NCBI GenBank assembly: GCA_001630475.1
Contig: KV419427.1
Span: 1-64,000, forward strand
Length of the DNA stretch: 64,000 nt
Direction of reading: 5' to 3'
Source: Sistotremastrum niveocremeum HHB9708
Taxonomy: Eukaryota > Basidiomycota > Agaricomycetes > Sistotremastrales > Sistotremastraceae
This document shows, piece by piece, positions 55,713 through 64,000 of this stretch. Numbering within the stretch: the first letter of the stretch is position 1; each line of letters opens with the position of its first letter. The notes below the pieces were generated by a model that was given only the letters and a program-made list of their open reading frames with translations, had not been told where the DNA came from and made no database searches. The translations under genes and the position numbers were made by a program.

Positions 55713-58007
55713 CTACTTTAATCTCATTGACCTCCTCCTCGAGTGCATACTCATAGAATTGGACATCCCCTCCAATTTCGTCTTCACACTTCTCTTCCTC
55801 TTCTCTTTCTCCCTACTCTTCTTCCTTCTTCCTTTCATATCCGACGCCCCAATATACGGCTCCATCTCCGCTCGCAAATGCGTAAGACCATGCCACACCG
55901 ACGACGCATCCGAGTCTGCTGAATCTGCCCTTTCGACACGCGGTGCGGACGCCTTTCGTTTAACTACGATCCCGGTCCCGGTGGACTGCGAATCCCATGA
56001 AGCAGATGACCAAACACTGCTCGAGCGTCTCGGCACTCTCGAAGGCGCAGCTCTCCGTGCCTGGGCGTTAGATGCGAACGATAATCGAGGTAATTTCGGG
56101 AGCGGACGTTCAGCAGACGCTGGCTTCTTGGGTAATAGGAAAGTAGTGGAAGAAGGCGTGATCGCAGTCGATTTAGGAGGATCTGACCCAACCGAAGAGG
56201 ATGAAGGAGGTTGTGGAGTTACGAGTGTCTCGAGACCTTTGAGACCCATTATATGCAGACCTCCGGTGGCGGGTGAGTCTTGGTCGACATTCGCTTTCTC
56301 GGGTATGCTGGAGAGGGTACAAGTCGAGTGGCTTGATGGAAAGCGAACCATCGATCGACGACTCGGTACGCGCTTCGTCGAGATACGGCGGGAGGGGATC
56401 GGGGTGAGATGATCGTCGGAGATATGGTCCGCAGCAGCCGGCCCTAAAGACTCGCGAACCGCATTTAAAGCACTGGACAGGTTCGATCGAAGAGTGGTAG
56501 CCCAAGTCTCTTGTGATTGAGTGCGTGGATTAGACGGAAGCTCTAAGGTGGGGGGAGGACTTCGGGCTGATATAGGATTATTATAAGGAAGCTCCCAATT
56601 CGCCGGACCGGGTGAGGCTCGTGCGGATCGTCGAGTCGATTGTCTGAGAGACGTTCGGATCTGAAGCGGCGCCCACGGAACTTCCAAAGGTCCACCCTGA
56701 TTCGCATTGCCACCGTTCAGCAGCCCCTGAAACCGCGGTGTGATAGTAGTTTCTCGAGGAGTGCCACAATCATCAAGGTGATGAACAGGCAATCGATGGA
56801 TCATTTCGGAGGACGAGTTGACGTCGCCAGGCATTAAGTTGGCAACCTGAAGCGGCGCACCGGGAATAGCATTGGGAGTCGAATGAGTCGAATCGAGGCC
56901 GAAGTGCGCTGGGAGCGGCTGTGCGATCGGGTAACGACTATCATCGGAGAAGGCATTTGTATGCGGAAGGATGTCATTGAAGTGGACGACAGGCTTCTCA
57001 GATGCTTCATTGCCGCCACCCTCACGATCGTCGTCTTTCTTCCTGGTATTTCTCGGCGAGAGGAACTCGGAGTAGGTGAGACCGAAACCTAATTCGGACA
57101 AGTTTTCATCGCGGAGAGATGCACGCAGGCGGCGTGTACGAATGACCCATGTGAGAAAGGCACCCAAACATACTAGTCCGACAATAACAGCGAAGACGAT
57201 TCCCAATATAGCCGCCACGCTATGGCCCGAATTCCCAGTGGTGGAACTTGAAGCGGCAGCGGTGGATGTAGAGGATGACACGGTACTCGATGACGACATG
57301 GAGAATGGGGATGCCGTTAAGCTGACGCTTGTGCTGGAAATGACAGAAGTACTGAGAAGGAGGGCAGCGGTCGATGTCGACGAAGACGAAGACGAGGATG
57401 TGGCTAACGACGTCAAAGTTGAAGACGAGATCGAAGAAGTGGCGAACGATGAGCTTGTCAGTGTCGTACTGGTCGTTAACGCCGTCGAGGTACTGAAAGT
57501 TGGCGAGGAGCTGGAGGCGCTCGAGGATGGTTCGGTGGTGGTGCTTGACGACGTGATGCTCGTGGAAGGTGAGGACGACGATGAAACGGTCGAAGTAGTT
57601 GGTGGCGACTGCGATGATGTGACGGTGCTAGTGCTGACGATCGATGATGTACTCGTTTCGCTCGTGCTGGCCTGGCTTGCAATCGCGGTGACAGTACTGA
57701 GGCTGGCCGTAGCAGTACTCTGTGTCTGAGGTGGCCCGACTAGAAGAGGCTGCTGTTCGGAAACTACAGGAATGGCATTAGCTGACGCCCCCATCAAGGC
57801 AGTTTGACCACCAGGGCCAAGCAGAAGCGACGATTGTTGAATGCCAGCGTCTATTGGGAGTAGGTCCAGAGGATGGAAAGTCGCTGCTCCAGGGCTACGA
57901 GAAAGCAATGCATTACGCTGATGAGACCGACGAATACGAGAGCATAGAGAGTGTCGAGGATAAAATTTGCGCCTGCGCGAACCATGGGGTCTGACCTGCA
58001 GAGACAT
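55713..58007 (-). CDS. Mucin-like single-pass membrane protein
   Basis: A 764-codon open frame. Residues about 100-270 are almost only Ser and Thr with some Pro/Ala, a mucin-like O-glycosylated stalk. Then comes one hydrophobic helix (VAAILGIVFAVIVGLVCLGA) followed by basic TWVIRTRRLRA and a cytosolic tail of about 450 residues rich in Ser, Pro and Arg, with a strongly basic end (GRRKKSREKEKRKRS). This is the layout of fungal surface sensors such as Wsc/Mid2-type proteins, but no WSC cysteine domain is seen. The direct start (58007) has no signal peptide. An alternative ATG at 57985 in another frame gives MVRAGANFILDTLYALVFVG, a good signal sequence, which could be spliced to the Ser/Thr part across an intron near 57840. 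Confidence 0.7.
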   Translation of the reverse strand: MSLQVRPHGSRRRKFYPRHSLCSRIRRSHQRNALLSRSPGAATFHPLDLLPIDAGIQQSSLLLGPGGQTALMGASANAIPVVSEQQPLLVGPPQTQSTATASLSTVTAIASQASTSETSTSSIVSTSTVTSSQSPPTTSTVSSSSSPSTSITSSSTTTEPSSSASSSSPTFSTSTALTTSTTLTSSSFATSSISSSTLTSLATSSSSSSSTSTAALLLSTSVISSTSVSLTASPFSMSSSSTVSSSTSTAAASSSTTGNSGHSVAAILGIVFAVIVGLVCLGAFLTWVIRTRRLRASLRDENLSELGFGLTYSEFLSPRNTRKKDDDREGGGNEASEKPVVHFNDILPHTNAFSDDSRYPIAQPLPAHFGLDSTHSTPNAIPGAPLQVANLMPGDVNSSSEMIHRLPVHHLDDCGTPRETTITPRFQGLLNGGNANQGGPLEVPWAPLQIRTSLRQSTRRSARASPGPANWELPYNNPISARSPPPTLELPSNPRTQSQETWATTLRSNLSSALNAVRESLGPAAADHISDDHLTPIPSRRISTKRVPSRRSMVRFPSSHSTCTLSSIPEKANVDQDSPATGGLHIMGLKGLETLVTPQPPSSSSVGSDPPKSTAITPSSTTFLLPKKPASAERPLPKLPRLSFASNAQARRAAPSRVPRRSSSVWSSASWDSQSTGTGIVVKRKASAPRVERADSADSDASSVWHGLTHLRAEMEPYIGASDMKGRRKKSREKEKRKRSVKTKLEGMSNSMSMHSRRRSMRLK

Positions 58008-59691
58008 GGCGGGTGAAGAGAAGAAAATGCGTGACGTGACGGGTGTGATTGTTCGTGTTTCACGCGATTATGCTTGGGTAAGCCGTGGATTACGTAAGAT
58101 CATCCTCTCATCCACTTTGCTTGCTTTATCCTGAGTGCGACAGTCATTGCCACATCCAAAGTCTCCTTTCTGAAAGAGAAAAAAATGACTCAACACATGA
58201 TAATCTGAAACCAGGTATCAATAATCGCCATAATCCACTGACCTGATCTGCCAACTCATTCCGCCTAGTTTCGTTCTATCGATGCAGGAATTGTGATTGC
58301 AGGTGAACTCGCGGCCTTGATCAGACCCGACTGAAGGCTGTATTCTTGCGCACAGCTTAAGTCTGCCCTACTGCTACAGATTCACCTGGACAGATCCAGT
58401 CATAAGTTTGAATTCTGGAGCGGCAACGCTATTCGTCTCCTTGATCTCGTGTCCTGTGCTTCCGGCTCCAGCCTCTCCTAACTCGCGACTCTGAAGTATG
58501 ATATGAAACCATAATTCATCACTTGTCTCCGGTTCTCATGCGTATATGACAGGTTTGAAGTGTTTTCTATTACTACTTCAGATCGTGACCCTTCCCAGAA
58601 AACGGCGTCTTCGTTCCGCCTGACCTCCGATAACGAGAATGATTGTGCTGAGCCAATAGCATCATTCAGCTATGGCTGTTGACGCTTTATCTCCAATATA
58701 AGGGGTGGACTTGATCCCTGAAGAGACCAAGATTCTAAGACGGGCATTTCTAAGGGAGCCAGGATCCGATCTAACCGAAGATATACTGGCCACCTTTCTA
58801 TCCCCTCTCTTGACGTTCTTTATGATGCCTGTGCCCCGTTCTACCTCTGTCCTATAGGCGTGTTCACTCTCGCCCATTGGGAGCAATAAGAGTAAGGGTG
58901 CCCTTGGCCTGCTTGTTTGCGCCCTTCTCAGTGGCGCCTCAACCTGCATCCGCGCTCCTCAGTATTTCCGCGACGCATGTTCGTCGGCATCGAAGACGGC
59001 GGGGCCTTTCGCCACATGATTGACTTGATTGTGCGAGCTCGGTTGCCTCTCCGGGCCTGTCTAGTCTGTAGTGACGTAAAAGAGTCACTGAGCTCTCGAT
59101 ACCGACCGCCTTTAAGCATGTGGCATCGACGCGATACGATAGCGGAGCAAATGAAATAATTGTCTTGGTATACTACTTGGAGCTTTGGCGTCCCAGGAAA
59201 TCCATGCCAAGCTGGTGGAAGTGCTGAAGGAGCCTGCGCCCTGGCTTAGTCCTCATGGCTAACTTTGTTGAGATGAGGCCGCCCCAAAGTTCAAGAGATG
59301 CTTCATGAGGCTGTATCATAGATTCCATTTTATCTGCAGATTAATTCGGTGAACAAACAAACGGAGTTAATCTTGAATTTAGAAGGCCTAGACAGCTCGA
59401 TAATTTAGCGGTTAATGACGGGCCGCCTTGAAGTACATAGTCTGACAAGCGAACACGATTTCATTGGACTGGGATAACGACGTGTCGAAGACGGGGACCA
59501 AATACCAAAAGGGCGGGACGGGGAAGCCTCCGGCGACCCTGAGAACTCTCACGGCCGGCTATGGTCAGTGCGGCACCGAGGCTTCGGGTTCTGTTCCAAG
59601 AAAACTCCCAGCCCCAATCCACATTTACACATTAACGAAAGCATCGTGGGTGACTGCTCGTTCGTGGGCCTCTTTCTTCTTCTGCACAGTC
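58008..59691. other. Divergent intergenic region, no gene supported
   Basis: 1.7 kb between the mucin-like gene (-) and the F-box/LRR gene (+). Open frames at 58662-59159 on both strands lack domains and splicing support. It should hold two promoters; none stands out. Confidence 0.45.
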
Positions 59692-61848
59692 ATGTTCCCC
59701 GCCGCAGCTGCAGAAAGTGGGCAGGCGTCGACGAGCACGGTTGGTCCTCAAGATGAACTCAGTGCTTGTGTTGCCCAGGCAATCCAGTCCTTGCCTGTTT
59801 CAAGAAAAGCCGACTTCTTGTTGAAGACAGCCTTGACTCTCGTGGAGAGCGGTCAGTAAGTGATTGGTCATGCAGAAACCAAGGGCCATTACAATGGAGG
59901 ACTACAGGTATGGCGAGGATGTCGAGAATTATCTCGAAATATTCCTCAAGACACCTGGGTTGGCAAAGGATCAGATGGTCGGTGCATTGTTGGCCCGAGG
60001 GAGAGCTAGGAGGTCAGCAGGGAAGGCGCTGCTGGCAAAGGCCCAGCAAGGTAACTCTCCTTTCTTTTTCCTTATCATTTTGTTGATTTATGCTCCTCAG
60101 ACTTTGAAGCTGTTGCCCGACTCGACCCTTCGAATCGGGAAGTAGCGCACTTTCTTCGTTCCGAATCCAAAGGCACTTCCAGACTATCCATCCACTTCAC
60201 ATCCGAACCTGCGCACCGACGTACACCTCCCGAGGTCTGGTCCCGAATCGCATCGTTCATACCCCGATTTCACCTCCGGAATTGGTTATATGTCTCGGCC
60301 TTCCATCGAGACATAGCGCAAAGCGTTATATTCCGTACAATGGATATATACTTCGGGGAAGAGCAGCAGGACAATATGCATCGTGGGATGGACATTTTTG
60401 ATAGGGTGAAGTGGGATCAGGCTTTCGCAAGAAAAATTAAGACCTTGCGATTGCATTGGGCATATGAGGAGGGGGATATGTTGGATGTTATGACACGTAT
60501 GTTCTACCTATGCTCCTATCCTTTCCGTGTCATGCTAATTGACCGCAGGAATATTCCGCAACGCCCTCCCCTCCTTTATCGCTCTCCGAGAATTCGAATG
60601 GATAGGCTATCCGGAACTCCGGGTAGAGATGGTGCAAGCTATACTATCATCTCATCCCAATCTACAATCACTAGGCCTGATAGGGTGGCATTTCGACGCC
60701 GAAGGCGTCTCCCGTTTCTCCCGCCTTACTAAATTCACCCTCCGCGCCGAAGATGATGATGGATTTGCGGATATGGGAGAAGTCAGAACGGTGCTGGATA
60801 ATAATTCCCGAACTCTACGACATCTTTGTCTCGGAGCTTACCTCGCCCGCAATCACTCTTGGGACACTGCCTTCCAATCCGTCACGATCAAAAATCTGAC
60901 ACATCTCGATTTGGTCGATACACGAATATCTCATATCGTCCTCGCCAGAATCGCACATGCCCATCAACTCCAATCGTTAACTCTTCATGGGACGTTCGAA
61001 GAACCTTCTTCGGCCAGCGTCGTATTTGGCTCAGATCACATCATCGATGGACGACATACCTTCCTCCCTCATCTGGAAGCATTCCGGTTCGTCCTCGTCG
61101 GACACGACCACGAGCTCGTCCTGTTCCAAAATGTGGTCCAGTTCCTGCGACAACGACCCAAACTGCGGCGATTGGATCTTGGCAATTGCCCTTGGGACTT
61201 GGTCTCGAGCGTCCTTCCCGACCTAGTGGAGTTAAAGGTCCTACGAGTCAGAATCGCCAACCTCACCGCGGAGATTATGGGGAACCTCGTCAAGAGTCTT
61301 CCGAAGGATATGGTGGCCATCCACCTTGCCGTTACCGCGTCCGACAAATCCCTTGTAAGTCCTCTTCGGTGTCCCATTTATCCAGTGAACTGATCATGCC
61401 ACAGCACCTATACGCCTCACAATTCGCATCCTTCCCAAATCTTCATCTCCTTCACCTGTCTAATTCAACGCACCGTCGTCCTCTCTCGAATATGATGATG
61501 TCCGAGAAGGATTTCCTCTATCAAACGGACCTCTGGATGTCTCAGGCACGGCATGTCGCCGCTTATGTCCCATCACTGGATTTCTTGGGTTGGAATGGCG
61601 AACACTACGTAGTCGTTCGAGGCGAAGGATCATCCGTCCAATTATCCGGGGCATCCGGGGTTGTCGAAGAAGGGAGTGCTTTGGGTTTGGAGCTCGAAAA
61701 TTCGAGAGTGGAATTGAAGGAGTTGCCCGCGAGAAGGAGATTGGATTGTAGCAAGGGCGTTGATCTGGGTAGTGAAGACGCATGTTGGCTGGAACGGAAA
61801 GACGTCCCGATTGATTATGAGTTACCCAGTACTGATGCCCAAAGCTAA
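59692..61848 (+). CDS. F-box/leucine-rich-repeat-type protein
   Basis: Five exons (59692-59855, 59908-60050, 60101-60496, 60549-61354, 61405-61848) join in frame to about 650 residues. The N-terminal part is helical and TPR-like (QDELSACVAQAIQSL, EDVENYLEIFLKTPGLAKDQ, RRSAGKALLAKAQQ, DFEAVARLDPSN). An F-box follows: RTPPEVWSRIASFIPRFHLR then NWLYVSAFHRDIAQSVIFRT. The rest has irregular leucine-rich repeats (LREFEWIGYPEL, LQSLGLIGWHF, LRHLCLGAY, LTHLDLVDT, LQSLTLHGT, LRRLDLGNCPWDL, LVELKVLRVRIANL, LHLLHLSNS). This would be a substrate receptor of an SCF ubiquitin ligase. It is not closely related to the six-gene F-box array. A longer start at 59464 is open but unsupported. Confidence 0.8.
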
Positions 61849-62739
61849 TCCGTATTCGCTCAGGGCTCCTGATTCACTCTTACTCTTTTTTTATGGTCAT
61901 GCTGTTCTTTATATTGTAGCGATGTAAGATATTGTCACCGTTGTATATCATGCTCATTGTACATAGCATACTTATTTGTCTCTAGACACAGGTTCACGCC
62001 AAGCTCCTCTCTGCTCTACGTTTATCGAACTTCGGGCGTATGCGCTACGTCGACGTTATTGACGAAGACTACAGGTTTACAGGGATTCCCAGGTCTTGCC
62101 TCATTAATAAGCAGGCGATATTAATAGCTATAGCAGGTCTTTCGGCTCCGTCGGAAGCAAAATGAAGAAGAAAACTTAGCGCCACCAAATCACGATCATA
62201 TAATTACAAATATTCAAGATATTGTCGAGAACTTTACGCGTACTTAACTGCTCTGTGCCATGCCCTGTTTCGCGATAAGGATCTAGTATTTATTCGGTAA
62301 TCAATCAGAACATACCCCTTCTAAAGCTCTTTCATCGACGTGCCTTTCGATGGTTTGGTCAATCTTGACCACAGTGACGGTTGGCGTGGTATTCAAAGAC
62401 TGGATTCAAAGACGCTCTGTGTGAGTAGGCTCTGGGAATATATCAATCATTCTACCTCTGATTTATAGATTCCTTCGTCGCGGGATCTTCTTTGCTTCGG
62501 GCGGTAGTCCGTCGGCCGAGAATTGATTTTTCTCTTGGACGAAAAAGGCAGGTTTACTAGAGGCGAACCAGAACCACTTTGGCCCTGGTTTCCATAGATT
62601 TCAATCTCGCCTGTTCGATATCGGGTCCGAAGTTCCTTCCGAGTATTCAGGCTGAGTCCAATCAGATCACGAATGAGAATTCAGACTTCATCACTGCTCA
62701 CGAAGTGAGGATCGCAGCAACGTAGACTTCAAATGTTTG
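61849..62739. other. Convergent intergenic region
   Basis: Between the F-box/LRR gene (+) and the DUF6534 gene (-). It holds two 3' ends. No gene or repeat is recognised. Confidence 0.45.
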
Positions 62740-64000
62740 TTATTGAGCATCGTTTTCAATGGAGGGGGACTGTTTCTCACTTTTACTGATGACTTCGAAG
62801 ACCGCCAGGAAGGCCAAACTGTTTGGAAGACCCAGGAACTGCAGGACTGTCAATATTAATCCTGCTCAGCGAGTTTTTGTCAGAGACTTACAAGTCCCAT
62901 CATGACCATGTCCACAACACTTAAAATTCCACCGTCAATTCAAAGTCGACCCCGATTCATTCCGGCAAAGTGGGACTCACGTTGTCAAGATTCCGTTATT
63001 GACGGTATAATATAGGAGTTGGGTAACAATGCTGTCTGTTCTATGTTGAACGTCAGTCATTTAGATGTGGTGCGCTGAGCTTCCAAATTTTAGGCGCAAC
63101 TCACTGTTGATATCCAGTACGACACTTGATCAGATAATAAGATAGGCCGGCAGCTATGGCTATATCGGTGCAGACGATCAGAGCGAATGCAGTAGAGACT
63201 AAGCTCCTCAAGTCGATGGCGACCTCAGGCCACAAAGGCACAGAGAAACTAATCACAGCTCAGCAGGTATATGCTTCACAAATTGAGATACATACAGCTT
63301 GACGCTAAGTGCTGAAATTCGACGTGTAAACAAATATCTTATCTCAGAAAGTACCACCCACCTAATTGAGAGCCTTTGACACGACGAACGACATGAGTTA
63401 CTCGGTAGTCCAAGTTCAACCGATCGACATACCTACACTTGCCAATTCAAGCACCGCCTAAAATATGGACTTGAGTTCAGTTTATAACGAAAATCGACAA
63501 AGTAGACTGACAATAGAAGCGCAAAGTATCCGGTTGTGTGAGCTTACTAATCACAAGATGAGGAAGAAATGTATAGTATAGCGTTTCCGAGCGAGTCCTC
63601 ACTTTTCCACAATTTAGTGACAAAGAAAACATGACAGATGAATACAACAAGCATCTAGGACCATGATAAGTAAACGAGTAGGCAAATAAATTTCCATGCG
63701 TACGGTCAGAGGAATGGTGAGCTGCAGTGCATATCGGTGTCAGTAACTGGTGACATGTCCCAGAGACCAGTCAGGCTCACGAAAGTTGACCTGTTAGCCA
63801 AAAATATATATAATCTAGGTTTATCTCGAGACTGAGTATATCGCTTACCAGAGAGTATCCAACAGAACACTCGGATCTCCCAGCGCCGCAGTAAAGTAGA
63901 ACCATTGGAAATGCCAACAGAAGGCGAGGTGCAGACATTCAATTATCCTTGACGAATAATTAGTTGAATGATCAGCGGTATGTCGCAGGCTAGCAAGCGT
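62740..64000 (-). CDS. DUF6534 family membrane protein (5' end beyond the window)
   Basis: Exons of the Agaricomycete DUF6534 family read on the minus strand. Near 63930-63848: CLHLAFCWHFQWFYF, then GDPSVLLDTLW, matching the second helix region of the family. Near 63790: DWSLGHVTS. Near 63630: VFICHVFFVTKLWK. The DUF6534 domain is clear: VAIDLRSLVSTAFALIVCTD, IAIAAGLSYYLIKCRTGYQQ near 63225-63110, RTDSIVTQLLYYTVNNGILTT near 63045-62985, and VVDMVMMGL near 62915. It ends LPNSLAFLAVFEVISKSEKQ near 62835-62770. The protein ends SPSIENDAQ at 62740. The first helix and start codon lie beyond 64000. Usual topology is seven helices; function is unknown. Confidence 0.75.

Noticed and set aside
60826-61848. 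340-codon open frame rich in Arg/Ser/Pro overlapping the F-box/LRR gene
   Set aside because: Its first part is an out-of-frame shadow of the leucine-rich-repeat exon. Only its end, after 61405, is the true last exon.

Overview
The window is nuclear DNA of a filamentous basidiomycete, most likely an Agaricomycete. Coding regions are broken by many short introns (about 45-60 bp) with GTRNGY donors and YAG acceptors. The gene content points the same way: DUF6535 and DUF6534 proteins, lineage-specific F-box families, and a phosphoketolase/acetate kinase set. There are no prokaryotic operon signals. All gene models below were spliced by eye from reading frames, splice signals and comparison between paralogues in the window, so internal exon borders are approximate.

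Layout. (1) 1-11.5 kb: a head-to-tail array of six related receptor-like seven-transmembrane genes on the + strand, the first cut by the window edge. A seventh member lies at 53.9-55.6 kb. (2) 11.7-15.0 kb: a peroxisomal-type acyl-CoA oxidase, followed by a possible remnant of an enoyl-CoA hydratase exon. (3) 15.5-17.3 kb: a protein made of three phage-tail-collar-like modules, unusual for a fungus. (4) 17.8-21.0 kb: a large DUF6535 membrane protein. (5) 21.3-29.5 kb, all on the - strand: phosphoketolase, acetate kinase, phosphoketolase. This is a compact XFP-ACK cluster with duplicated first-step enzymes around the second-step enzyme. It would turn xylulose-5-P or fructose-6-P into acetyl-P, then acetate plus ATP. 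(6) 32.3-33.3 kb: a degenerate PIF/Harbinger DNA transposon with perfect terminal inverted repeats and TTA target duplications. It ends 47 bp before the start codon of a GCFC/PAXBP1-like gene (33.3-36.3 kb). (7) 37.5 kb: a 64-residue cysteine-rich secreted-protein candidate. (8) 38.3-53.1 kb: six paralogous F-box genes, three on + then three on -, facing each other around an unrelated polytopic membrane protein (44.5-46.1 kb). (9) 55.7-58.0 kb: a mucin-like single-pass membrane protein on the - strand. (10) 59.7-61.8 kb: an F-box/leucine-rich-repeat-type gene. (11) 62.7 kb to the right edge: the 3' part of a DUF6534 gene on the - strand.

Taken together, the window mixes a little conserved metabolism and housekeeping (acyl-CoA oxidase, the XFP-ACK cluster, GCFC) with fast-evolving expanded families (7TM, F-box, DUF6535/6534, secreted peptide). 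This is what an accessory, birth-and-death region of an Agaricomycete chromosome looks like. The items most worth following are the triple tail-collar protein, the XFP-ACK-XFP cluster, and the two paralogous arrays.
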